A stretch of DNA of 49,166 nucleotides from Rhodoferax sp. (GTDB lineage Bacteria; Pseudomonadota; Gammaproteobacteria; Burkholderiales; Burkholderiaceae_C). The stretch spans positions 1 to 49,166 of the forward strand of contig JAGPBF010000006.1 in NCBI GenBank assembly GCA_018063505.1, given 5' to 3'. Position 1 is the stretch's first letter, and each line of letters starts with the position of its first letter. The notes under the pieces were generated by a model. That model did not search any database, was not told the origin of the DNA, and worked only from the letters and a program-made list of their open reading frames with translations. The position numbers were made by a program, and so were the translations under genes. Below are positions 9,701 to 16,772 of this stretch, piece after piece.

Positions 9701-10914
9701 GGCCAGGCGCCGCCCAGGGTTTCGACAGCGCGTATTGGCCCAGCCAGATCGCGCTGCGCGCGCGCAACTTCACCGCTGCCGGCCGTACCTTGCACGACCT
9801 GGTGGCCGGGGCCTCCCGCGAAGGGCGTACCTGGCGCGTCAACCTCGATGCCCAGGAGCTCAACGGGTATGCTGAATACCGGCAGCCCACAGGCGCCGGC
9901 GCCGGACGGCTGTTTGCACGTCTGTCGCGGCTGACGCTGGCGCAGTCGTCGGCCAGCGCAGTTGAAAGCCTGCTGGACGAACAACCCCAGTCGATACCGG
10001 CGCTCGATGTGGTTGTCAACGATCTGGAGTTGCGCGGCAAGAAGCTCGGCCGGCTGGAGGTGGATGCGGTCAACCGGCTGGCGGCAGACCGCTCCGGTGG
10101 CGCGGCGCGCGAGTGGCGGCTCAATCGTTTCGACGTGGTATCGCCCGAGGCCAGTTTCAAGGCGACCGGAAACTGGGCGGCGATACGTGCGCAGGCGGGA
10201 GAGCTTGCCTTGCCCTCCGATCGCGGCCGCAATGGGCGCCGGACCGTGATGAATTTCCGGCTCGACATTCAAAACGCGGGAGACTTGCTGGCCCGTTTCG
10301 GCATGAAGGACATCGTGCGCCGGGGCAAGGGCCAGATGGAGGGCCAGGTGGCATGGCTGGGCTCCCCGTTGTCGCTGGACTACGCATCCTTGTCCGGCGC
10401 GTTCAAGGTCAACGTGGAAAACGGCCAGTTCCTCAAGGCCGATCCCGGCATTGCCAAACTGCTGGGTGTGCTCAGTCTGCAGTCCTTGCCCCGGCGCCTG
10501 GCGCTGGATTTTCGGGACGTGTTCTCCGAGGGTTTCGCGTTCGACTTTTTCCGCGGTGACATCATGATCGACCAGGGAATCGCGTCGTCGGACAACCTGC
10601 AGATGAAGGGCGTCAATGCGGCGGTCTTGATGGAAGGCCAGGCCGACCTGTTCCGCGAGACCCAGGATATCCGGGTCGTGGTGGTGCCGGAAATCAATGC
10701 CGGCACGGCGTCGCTGATTGCCGCAGCGATCAATCCGGCGATCGGGCTGGGTTCTTTCCTGGCCCAGTTCGTGCTGCGCAAACCGCTGATGGAGGCGGCC
10801 ACGCAGGAGTTTCATATTGACGGCAGCTGGCTGGAGCCGAAAATCCAGCGCGTCGACAACAAGGCCGCCGCACGTGGCAAGGATGACGCCGCCGGCGTCA
10901 GAGGAAACAAGTAG
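6748..10914 (+). CDS. yhdP: YhdP family AsmA-like protein (1388 aa)
   Basis: YhdP-type proteins are very large periplasmic bridge proteins anchored in the inner membrane, implicated in phospholipid transport to the outer membrane. The N-terminus has a basic stretch followed by one transmembrane helix (about residues 18-45, LALLLLAWLLFGAAW). The rest is a long, repetitive beta-rich periplasmic region. The C-terminal AsmA-like part includes LSGAFKVNVENGQFLKADPG, then GIASSDNLQMKGVNA and an INPAIGLGSFLAQFVLRKP segment, all typical of the TIGR02099/YhdP family. The start at ATG 6748 is one of three nearby in-frame ATGs (6748, 6766, 6772). The gene is followed after 23 bp by a nitrilase-family gene, the usual order in the class. 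Confidence 0.93.
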   Translation: MNEPPTMPMPSRLLKSFAFLARWTLALLLLAWLLFGAAWAALHLVIVPRIGELRPQLEAAASRMTGLTVRVESISAHSTNLLPAFELGNTRLFDAQGREALRLPRVLVSLSPRSVLKLKFDQILLDSPVLNMRRDADGRIWLAGLDVSSGAGEPDAALLNRVFSQPEFVIRDGSVVWTDDLRAVAPLALHAVNVVLRNRSRMHEFRFDATPPADWGDRFSLMARLEQPFLSIDNGRWQDWVGQAYADFSRIDVALLRQYADPGIDVERGRGAVRAWFDIARGRVIGTTADVALVDLAVRVGAGLMPLELASLSGRLSGKFAADSVAFSTRALAFDTADGNRWPGGNLTLTQQHANGTRPASGELVADRLDLAALAQIAGRLPLDAALHQALARHRPAGIVERVKVSWQASTDAPIKYQAQGQLRQLAVQSIPDTSGAPAGSTQSIGTPGLHGADVNFSLTEAGGKASLSMVDGGIDVPGVFEDPVVPFKQLSCELSWRVDGDNIQVQVGRMTFSNADADGELQLQWQTSDPLRSRSKARFPGVLDMQGSLSRANGARVYRYLPLVVQAPTRNYVRDAVQAGQGTDVRFKVKGDLWDVPYADPRQGEFLITAQLAETALTYVPRSLQAAGEKPWPALARLSGTLVIDRVGLRVKGARGHLATAPSVLVSNADAEIADMLHAGALAVSLDARAPLAELLGVVNGSPLLQMTDQMLARATVSGAAELRLKLQVPLVQPENTKVQGSVNLPGNDLQLMPDIPRLVRARGAIGFTETGFTVTAVQARLLGGDVRIDGGSVPVSASAIGAPRAGLGMSFRLQGVVSAEALRQSRELGPLSRLAQKASGTAAYAATVGLRAGVPEFALTSNLVGLGLNLPAPLGKTEQTPLPLRIESAVLREPQSGSAAATPARQLDQLLLDLGRVGSVQYVRDVSGSEPRVLRGAIAIGLADGETAPMPLEGVTANIRMSGLDVDEWERLLAQVNEAGATGPGAAQGFDSAYWPSQIALRARNFTAAGRTLHDLVAGASREGRTWRVNLDAQELNGYAEYRQPTGAGAGRLFARLSRLTLAQSSASAVESLLDEQPQSIPALDVVVNDLELRGKKLGRLEVDAVNRLAADRSGGAAREWRLNRFDVVSPEASFKATGNWAAIRAQAGELALPSDRGRNGRRTVMNFRLDIQNAGDLLARFGMKDIVRRGKGQMEGQVAWLGSPLSLDYASLSGAFKVNVENGQFLKADPGIAKLLGVLSLQSLPRRLALDFRDVFSEGFAFDFFRGDIMIDQGIASSDNLQMKGVNAAVLMEGQADLFRETQDIRVVVVPEINAGTASLIAAAINPAIGLGSFLAQFVLRKPLMEAATQEFHIDGSWLEPKIQRVDNKAAARGKDDAAGVRGNK

Positions 10915-10937
10915 AGAGAGTCGGGAGAACAGACACC

Positions 10938-11771
10938 ATGAAAGTCGCAACGGTTCAAATGGTTTCGGGGATGCAGGTGCAGGGCAACCTGGAGCGTGCG
11001 CGGGACCTGCTGGAGCAGGCCGCCGCCGCGGGTGCGGAACTGGCGGTATTGCCCGAGTATTTTTGCCTGCTCGGGCAGCGCGACACCGACAAACTCGACG
11101 TTCGCGAGACGTTTGGCGCCGGTCCGGTCCAGCAATTCCTGTCCGACACGGCACGCAGGCTGGGCCTGTGGATCGTTGGCGGATCGCTGCCTCTGGTGGT
11201 CGCGCATGGCACGCCGGAAGATGTGCAGGGTCGGGTGCACAACAGCTCGCTGGTGTTCGACCCCGCGGGCGTCTGCGTGCGGCGTTACGACAAGGTACAC
11301 CTGTTTCGATTCGACAATGGCCGCGACCGCTTCGACGAGTCACGTGTGCAATTGCGCGGTCAGACGCCGGTGTCCTTCGATCTGCCCTCGCGCGACGGCC
11401 ACCGCTGGAAGATCGGCATGAGTGTCTGTTATGACCTGCGTTTCCCGGAGATGTACCGCCAGTACAGCGCAGCCGGTACCGACCTGCTGCTGGTGCCCAG
11501 TGCATTCACGCATGCCACTGGCATGGCGCACTGGGAATTGCTGCTGCGCGCCCGCGCCGTGGAGAACCTGGCGTATGTCGTCGCGCCCGCACAGGGCGGA
11601 CTGCACGCCAATGGGCGCCGGACCTGGGGCCACAGCATGCAGGTGGATCCCTGGGGCGCCGTGTTGTGCGAGCGGGCCGAGGGCGAGGGTGTCGACATTG
11701 CCGATCTCGACATCGAGCGATTGAAGCAGGTGCGTCAGCAACTGCCGGCGCTGGAGCACCGTGTCCTGTGA
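10938..11771 (+). CDS. Carbon-nitrogen hydrolase, Nit1/deaminated-glutathione-amidase type (277 aa)
   Basis: This is a nitrilase-superfamily amidase with the full catalytic triad: E40 (VLPEYF), K119 (YDKVHLF) and C164 (SVCYDLRFPE). The RFPE motif and the GMAHWELLLRARAVEN region match the Nit1/YbeM branch, which hydrolyses deaminated glutathione formed by transaminase side reactions. That substrate is inferred from family resemblance. A clear ribosome binding site (GGGAGA) precedes the ATG at 10938. It probably forms an operon with yhdP, and its stop codon overlaps the GTG start of the downstream sensor kinase by four bases. Confidence 0.9.
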   Translation: MKVATVQMVSGMQVQGNLERARDLLEQAAAAGAELAVLPEYFCLLGQRDTDKLDVRETFGAGPVQQFLSDTARRLGLWIVGGSLPLVVAHGTPEDVQGRVHNSSLVFDPAGVCVRRYDKVHLFRFDNGRDRFDESRVQLRGQTPVSFDLPSRDGHRWKIGMSVCYDLRFPEMYRQYSAAGTDLLLVPSAFTHATGMAHWELLLRARAVENLAYVVAPAQGGLHANGRRTWGHSMQVDPWGAVLCERAEGEGVDIADLDIERLKQVRQQLPALEHRVL

Positions 11772-13885
11772 CTGAGCGCTTGCCCGGTGGGCTCGGTGAG
11801 TGGTCGTCCGCGACCCGGCGCTGGGTTCTGTGGGGTGCGCTGGTCACGCTGGTGGCGTCGCTGCTGGTGACGCTGGTGTGGCTGGCCGGACGCTACGAAG
11901 CGGGCGTATTGCAGGACCGGATCGAACGCGATGCGGTGGATGTGACGTCCGATATCCGCAGTGGCCTGTTGCGCAATACCCAGGGCCTGCAGGGCCTGCC
12001 GGCTTTCGATCCGGGCGAGCCCGACAAATGGTTCCTGCGCGCCAGCGCGATGCTGCGTGCCCATCGGGAGATGCTGCGCGTCGAATCGCGGGACGAATCC
12101 CTGAACATCCGCAGTTTTGCCGACTCGGAGCTGCGGGCGCGGGTTTTTGACCTCGACGATCGCACGCACTTGCGACAGGAACTCAAGGATGCCTGCCGCC
12201 AGGCGCGCACGTCGTCCGCTCCAGCCTATACGCCCAGTGAGTTCCTGTTGCAAAAGGGCGGGCTCGGCCAACATTTGCTGGAAATGTGCCTGCCCGTGGG
12301 TGGCGCTGCGGGTGGTTATCTGATTGCCACGTACTCGCTGGGGGATATCCTGACCGAAATGGTGGCGCAGCCGTACGCACGGGCTTACGACGTTGCGTTC
12401 TCGGAGATCGACGGAACCCGATTGGCGTTTCACGGTGTCGCGCGCAGTGGAAATCGCACCTTCAGCGCCCAGCACAACCTGGAGTTGCCCGGATACCTGC
12501 TGGTATTGCGGCTGGACAGCTGGCGCGGTACGCCGGCACTGTTTCCCAATTTCCTGACCGCCATGGTGGTGAGCATGGCGATCGGCCTGGTGCTGGTGCT
12601 GGTGTTTCTGGCCAGCGACATGCGCCGGCGACTGCGCGCCGAGAACGAGCTGGCCGACGCGCTGGCGTTTCGCAAGGCGATGGAGAACTCGCTGGTGACC
12701 GGCCTGCGCGCGCGCGATCTGCAGGGGCATACCACCTACGTCAATCCTGCTTTCTGCCAGATGGTCGGCTTCAGTGCCCAGGAGTTGATCGATGCCGGCA
12801 CTGCCGTTCCGTACTGGCCGGCGGAACAACTCGACGAGTACCAGGAGCGCCAGCAGGCGCGTCTGCAAGGCGCCCAGCCTCCCCGCGAGGGCTTCGAGTC
12901 GATTTTCGTGCGCAAGGATGGAACCCGTTTCCCGGTGCTGGTCATCGAGGCCCCGTTGATCAATGCCCATGGCGTGCAGACCGGCTGGATGACCGCGTTG
13001 CTCGATATCAGCGAGCAGCGCCACAATGAAGAGTTGTCGCGTGCCTCGCGCGAACGCCTGCAGGCAACCGCCCGACTGGCCACCATCGGTGAGATGGCCT
13101 CGATGCTCAGCCATGAGCTCAACCAGCCGCTGGCAGCCATTGCCAGTTATGCGACCGGGTCGATCAATATGCTGCGCAACCAGGCGCCGCTGCTGCAGGC
13201 CGCGACGCCGGCGGGTGGGCCCGGTGGCGCCGCTCGTGGCCAGGGCCCTGCCCACTTGCTGTCCCCGGTCGAAACCGTGCTGGAGGAAGGTTTGCAGCAT
13301 ATTGCCGACCAGGCCCAGCGGGCCGGCAAGATCATCAAGAGCGTGCACGACTTCGTGCGTCGGCGTGAACGCCAGCGCGAGGCGGTGGACGTGCAGGTCC
13401 TGCTCGACGCCATCATGCCGCTGGTGCAACTGCAGGCGCGCAAGCTGTATGTGCGCACCCAGGTACGGGTCGAAGACGATTTGCCAGCGTTATGGTGTGA
13501 CCGGACCATGGTCGAGCAGGTGTTGCTGAATCTGGCCCGCAACGCCATGCAGGCGATGGACGATGAACCCGAGGCAGGCCGCCTGCTCGAATTGCGCGTG
13601 CGACGCGCGCAGACGGGCGAGCGTACCGCCCATGCGCACGGATGGCTGGAGTTCTCGGTCGCGGACACCGGTCGGGGAATCACGCCCGAGATCGCCGAAA
13701 AGCTGTTCACACCGTTCTTCACGACCAAGCTCGAAGGCATGGGTCTGGGGCTGAGCCTGTGCCGTACCGTGGTCGAGCAGCACGGGGGATTCCTGGCGCA
13801 TGCGGCCAAGCACCCGCACGGAACGGTATTCTGGTTCACTCTGCCGGTCGCGCCTGGCCCGGGGCTTGCGCCGCCGCAAGAATAA
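11768..13885 (+). CDS. PAS-domain membrane sensor histidine kinase (705 aa)
   Basis: The kinase has a transmembrane helix at about residues 19-41, a periplasmic sensor region of some 215 residues, and a second helix at about 263-283. A PAS domain follows (about 300-415; TYVNPAFCQMVGFSAQEL, FVRKDGTRFPV). The H box is SHELNQPLAAI with H449, and the ATPase domain carries the N box (LLNLARNAMQAM) and G boxes (DTGRGI, GMGLGLSL). The H box and cofactor-less PAS resemble the FixL/DctB/TtrS kinase group. The GTG at 11768 overlaps the preceding stop (GTGA), which supports this start over the longer upstream frame and suggests translational coupling. A FixJ-type regulator follows after 12 bp and is its obvious partner. 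The signal sensed is unknown. Confidence 0.92.
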   Translation: MTERLPGGLGEWSSATRRWVLWGALVTLVASLLVTLVWLAGRYEAGVLQDRIERDAVDVTSDIRSGLLRNTQGLQGLPAFDPGEPDKWFLRASAMLRAHREMLRVESRDESLNIRSFADSELRARVFDLDDRTHLRQELKDACRQARTSSAPAYTPSEFLLQKGGLGQHLLEMCLPVGGAAGGYLIATYSLGDILTEMVAQPYARAYDVAFSEIDGTRLAFHGVARSGNRTFSAQHNLELPGYLLVLRLDSWRGTPALFPNFLTAMVVSMAIGLVLVLVFLASDMRRRLRAENELADALAFRKAMENSLVTGLRARDLQGHTTYVNPAFCQMVGFSAQELIDAGTAVPYWPAEQLDEYQERQQARLQGAQPPREGFESIFVRKDGTRFPVLVIEAPLINAHGVQTGWMTALLDISEQRHNEELSRASRERLQATARLATIGEMASMLSHELNQPLAAIASYATGSINMLRNQAPLLQAATPAGGPGGAARGQGPAHLLSPVETVLEEGLQHIADQAQRAGKIIKSVHDFVRRRERQREAVDVQVLLDAIMPLVQLQARKLYVRTQVRVEDDLPALWCDRTMVEQVLLNLARNAMQAMDDEPEAGRLLELRVRRAQTGERTAHAHGWLEFSVADTGRGITPEIAEKLFTPFFTTKLEGMGLGLSLCRTVVEQHGGFLAHAAKHPHGTVFWFTLPVAPGPGLAPPQE

Positions 13886-13891
13886 GACAAT
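13886..13891 (+). promoter_or_regulatory. -10-like hexamer GACAAT exactly 6 nt before the response regulator ATG
   Basis: GACAAT directly follows the kinase stop codon and is separated from ATG 13898 by ACGGCC. There is no Shine-Dalgarno sequence. The spacing would place +1 on the A of the ATG if it were a promoter. It may equally be chance within an operon. Confidence 0.25.
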
Positions 13892-13897
13892 ACGGCC

Positions 13898-14524
13898 ATG
13901 CAACCGACGCCTGATGTTCTGGTCTTCATCGTGGATGACGACGCCAGTGTGCGTTCGGGTCTGGCCTGGTTGCTGCGCTCGCGCGGTTTGCCCAGCCAGG
14001 CGTTCGACAGCGCGGTGGCTTTCGATGCGCTTTTGCAAAGCGGCTTGCGCCAGACCCAGGCCTGTTGCCTGCTGCTCGACGTTCGCATGCCGGTCATGAG
14101 CGGCCTGGCCTTGTTCGAACGGATGATCGAACGCGATCTTTGCCAGACGATTCCGGTGATCTTCCTGACCGGTCATGCGGACCTGCCCACGGCGGTGGAC
14201 GCGGTCAAGCGGGGTGCATTCGATTTCTGCGAAAAACCGGTGTCTGACAACGCGCTGGTCGACCGGGTCGAACAGGCACTGGCCCGATCGGCGCAGGTGC
14301 TGCAGGTGCAGATCCAGCGCGAGCTGGTCGGACGCATGCTGGCCGGCCTGACCGAGCGAGAACTGGCCGTGATGCGCCTGATGCTCGATGGCCTTCCGAA
14401 CAAGCTGATCGCCGACCAGTTGCAGATCAGCGTGCGTACGGTGGAGGTTCATCGTGCGCGTGTATTCGACAAAATGAGGGTCAAGTCTGCCGTCGAACTG
14501 GCCAATGCGCTGCAGCATCGCTGA
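13898..14524 (+). CDS. FixJ/NarL-type response regulator, receiver plus LuxR HTH (208 aa)
   Basis: The receiver domain (about residues 6-125) has the acidic pair at DDD13-15, the phospho-acceptor D61 (LLLDVRMP) and the conserved lysine in FCEKPVSD. The C-terminal LuxR-type helix-turn-helix (about 145-205) reads LTERELAVMRLMLDGLPNKLIA followed by ISVRTVEVHRARVFDKM. The FLTGHADLPTAVDAVKRGAFDF segment is characteristic of the FixJ/TtrR subgroup. It is the cognate partner of the sensor kinase immediately upstream. There is no recognisable ribosome binding site; translation may depend on coupling or on a leaderless transcript. Confidence 0.94.
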   Translation: MQPTPDVLVFIVDDDASVRSGLAWLLRSRGLPSQAFDSAVAFDALLQSGLRQTQACCLLLDVRMPVMSGLALFERMIERDLCQTIPVIFLTGHADLPTAVDAVKRGAFDFCEKPVSDNALVDRVEQALARSAQVLQVQIQRELVGRMLAGLTERELAVMRLMLDGLPNKLIADQLQISVRTVEVHRARVFDKMRVKSAVELANALQHR

Positions 14525-14539
14525 ATGCCGCGTGTTGCC

Positions 14540-14564
14540 CCCTGCGCGGCTGGCACGCGCAGGG
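14540..14564. terminator. 9-bp GC stem-loop after the response regulator
   Basis: CCCTGCGCG (14540-14548), loop GCTGGCA, CGCGCAGGG (14556-14564): a perfect 9-bp stem 16 nt after the regulator stop codon. It lies between two convergent genes, so it could serve both strands. There is no T-tract, so a Rho-independent role is uncertain. Confidence 0.5.
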
Positions 14565-14598
14565 CGTGCGATGACGCGTGCGACGGACCGGCGTTTTC

Positions 14599-14796
14599 TC
14601 AGGGGCGGGGCGGTGTCCGGTCGCCATGGCCGCGATCCGCCGGTGCCTTGCGCTCCGGTGCCGGACTGTCGGTGCCATCCCTGGTTTGCGGCGGATCTGG
14701 CAATTCTCCATTGCTGCGCCCCGAAAACATCGTCCACCACACGATCAGCACCAGCGCCAGCAAGGCGCCAAGTGCTTCAAGCAAAATCAGAACCAT
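14599..14796 (-). CDS. Small single-pass membrane protein of unknown function (65 aa)
   Basis: This short minus-strand gene starts at ATG 14796 with a good Shine-Dalgarno sequence (AGGAG, 7 nt before the ATG). The protein begins with one strong transmembrane helix (VLILLEALGALLALVLIVWW), then TMFSGR and a polar, Pro/Asp/Arg-rich tail. I do not know a function. The length, the start signal and a helix followed by WWTMFSGR support a real gene, and I recall similar small frames in Burkholderiales, which would need a search to confirm. Its start codon overlaps that of mltA on the opposite strand (both use the CATG at 14794-14797). The surrounding longer open frame on this strand is a shadow of mltA. 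Confidence 0.6.
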   Translation of the reverse strand: MVLILLEALGALLALVLIVWWTMFSGRSNGELPDPPQTRDGTDSPAPERKAPADRGHGDRTPPRP

Positions 14797-16000
14797 GAAT
14801 CGACTCCTGTGGCGCGCGGTATTGGGGATGGCCTGTCTGGGCATTGTAGGAATGATGGTGAGCTGCAGCAGCGCGCCAGAGGTTCCGGTCAGGTCCACCG
14901 TGCCCGACGCAGGCGTGCTGCCACAGCGCCCGACCGCGCCTGCCGCGCGACCACCGGGCGGCGCCGACGACGGCGTGGTGTTCGATGACACCGCGCCTTT
15001 GCCGGCGGTCATACGCCAGCCGCGCAGCCGCTGGGTGCCGGTGCGCTGGGCCGAATTGCCCGGTTTTCGTGACGATGCCTTGCATGAGGCGTGGAACGCC
15101 TGGCTCAAGAGTTGCGAGAGGCCACTGGCAGCCTTCGCCGCCTTGTGCCCCGAGATCCGGCTGTTGAGCCTGGCCGACGAGGCCGAGCAGCGCCGCTGGA
15201 TGTTCCAGCGCCTGCAGCCGTACCGGGTGGAGGCGCCGGCGACAGGCTCCGAAGGATTGCTGACGGCGTACTTCGAGCCGATGTTGCAGGCCTCGCGGGT
15301 GCCACGACCGGAATTCACGATTCCGCTGTACCGCCCTCCGGAACGACTGGCGGCGCGCAAGCCCTGGTACACGCGCAAGGAGATGGAGACTTTGCCGGAG
15401 GCCAAGGCCGCGTTGCGCGGCCGCGAGATAGCCTGGCTGGCTGATCCGGTGGACGCGCTGATGCTGCAGATCCAGGGTTCCGGACGGCTGCAGATGATCG
15501 AGCCTGATGGCGCGCAGCGAACCGTGCGACTGGCCTTTGCGGCCACCAACGACCAGCCTTATGCCAGCGTCGGACGCTGGCTGCTGGACCAGCAGCTGGT
15601 GCGCGAGGCGTCCTGGCCAGGCATCCGCAGCTGGGTGGCGCTCAATCCGCAACGGGTCAACGACATGTTGTGGAGCAATCCGCGCACCGTGTTTTTCCGT
15701 GAGGAACCCTTGTCCGATTTCGACGCCGGTTTCGGACCGCGCGGGGCCCAGGGCGTGCCATTGACGCCTGGACGCTCGATCGCGGTTGACCCCGGCAGCA
15801 TTCCGTATGGCACTCCCGTTTGGCTGGCCTCGACAGGCCCGTCGGTCCAGCTGCAGCGCCTGGTATTGGCGCAGGATACCGGCAGTGCGATCGTGGGTGC
15901 CGTGCGCGCCGATTATTTTGTCGGCTGGGGTGCGCAGGCGGGCGATATCGCCGGCAGTCTCAAGCAGCCCTTGCGCCTATGGGTGTTGTGGCCCAAATGA
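14795..16000 (+). CDS. mltA: MltA-type membrane-bound lytic murein transglycosylase (401 aa)
   Basis: MltA cleaves the glycan strands of peptidoglycan and is normally an outer-membrane lipoprotein. The N-terminus MNRLLWRAVLGMACLGIVG is a signal peptide ending in a lipobox-like MVSC with C24; the -3 residue is Met, which is unusual. The MltA core follows (LLTAYFEPMLQASR, MLQIQGSGRLQ), then the 3D domain with D361 (AQDTGSAI) and D373 (RADYFVGWG). Length fits the family. ATG 14795 is the only start giving a complete signal peptide, but it lacks a clear ribosome binding site and shares its CATG with a divergent small gene. Confidence 0.9.
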   Translation: MNRLLWRAVLGMACLGIVGMMVSCSSAPEVPVRSTVPDAGVLPQRPTAPAARPPGGADDGVVFDDTAPLPAVIRQPRSRWVPVRWAELPGFRDDALHEAWNAWLKSCERPLAAFAALCPEIRLLSLADEAEQRRWMFQRLQPYRVEAPATGSEGLLTAYFEPMLQASRVPRPEFTIPLYRPPERLAARKPWYTRKEMETLPEAKAALRGREIAWLADPVDALMLQIQGSGRLQMIEPDGAQRTVRLAFAATNDQPYASVGRWLLDQQLVREASWPGIRSWVALNPQRVNDMLWSNPRTVFFREEPLSDFDAGFGPRGAQGVPLTPGRSIAVDPGSIPYGTPVWLASTGPSVQLQRLVLAQDTGSAIVGAVRADYFVGWGAQAGDIAGSLKQPLRLWVLWPK

Positions 16001-16060
16001 GATTCTGATGTGTCTTGCGGCCAGCGGACGGGACGTGCGTGTCCGTTGCACTGCCGCCAT

Positions 16061-16597
16061 TCAGCGCAAGCGGCGCGTTGGCGCCGGTTTGTGCGATGCA
16101 GGTGCCGGGGCGCTTCTGGCGTCTTGTGCCAGGTGCGTCAGCGGCAGGCTGCTGCTGGCCTTGACCTCACCCAGCGAAAAGCTCGTGTGCAGGTCTTTCA
16201 CGTTGGGCAGATTGATCAGGCTGCGCAATGCGAACCGGGAAAAGCTGTCCAGATCCTGCGCCACGACCTGCAGTTCGAAAGTGCCATGGCCGCTGATGTA
16301 GTGGCATGACACCACTTCGGGCAACTTGCGGATCGCCTCTTCCAGTTGCCGCGTGCCGTCCCCGGTGTTGCGTTCCGCATCCAGCCGCACGAAGGCCATC
16401 ACGCCCAGGCCGATCTTGTGGCGGTTGATCTCGGCCCGGTAACCGGTGATGAATCCGCCCTCCTCCAAGGCCCGAACCCGGCGCCAGCAAGGCGCAGCAC
16501 TGAGCCCGACCCGCTGCGCAAGGTCCGTGTTGGTGAGTCGGCCATCGGTCTGCAACTCATTCAGAATGGCGAGGTCGAACTTGTCTAATGTTTCCAT
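16061..16597 (-). CDS. Lrp/AsnC family transcriptional regulator (178 aa)
   Basis: The N-terminal winged helix-turn-helix (residues about 5-60) reads LDKFDLAILNELQTDGRLT and LAQRVGLSAAPCWRRVRAL. The C-terminal RAM/AsnC ligand-binding domain (about 70-150) has VSCHYISGHGTFELQVVAQDL and LINLPNVKDLHTSF. Such regulators bind an amino acid or related effector and act as octameric DNA-binding proteins. It is divergent from the indolepyruvate ferredoxin oxidoreductase gene, so a role in sensing aromatic or branched amino acids and controlling that enzyme is likely. The last 25 residues are a Pro/Ala/Arg-rich extension beyond the usual domain end. Confidence 0.93.
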   Translation of the reverse strand: METLDKFDLAILNELQTDGRLTNTDLAQRVGLSAAPCWRRVRALEEGGFITGYRAEINRHKIGLGVMAFVRLDAERNTGDGTRQLEEAIRKLPEVVSCHYISGHGTFELQVVAQDLDSFSRFALRSLINLPNVKDLHTSFSLGEVKASSSLPLTHLAQDARSAPAPASHKPAPTRRLR

Positions 16598-16611
16598 GAA
16601 ATGCCATTTTC

Positions 16612-16626
16612 AGAAAGAATCTTTCT
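16612..16626. promoter_or_regulatory. Inverted repeat AGAAAG-AAT-CTTTCT, probable Lrp/AsnC operator
   Basis: A perfect 6-bp inverted repeat with a 3-bp spacer starts 15 bp upstream of the Lrp-type gene, in the divergent region with the oxidoreductase. A degenerate copy (TTAGAAAAGACTTAT, 16651-16665) lies 40 bp further on. Two spaced palindromic AT-rich sites fit cooperative binding by an Lrp-family regulator and autoregulation. Confidence 0.5.
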
Positions 16627-16772
16627 AATGATAGCCAGAATGCGGCATATTTAGAAAAGACTTATCCGCCCATCGGGCATACACTTTGCCGGCGCCCCGT
16701 TGTTGCAGGCGCGTGGTGACACGCATCTTGTGACAAGGCCCCTTTCGCCAGTCCCATGGAGTTCCGCTGAAC

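Noticed and set aside
8662..11505. 947-codon open frame on the minus strand
   Set aside because: It is antisense to yhdP and the nitrilase gene; composition is typical of a GC shadow frame.
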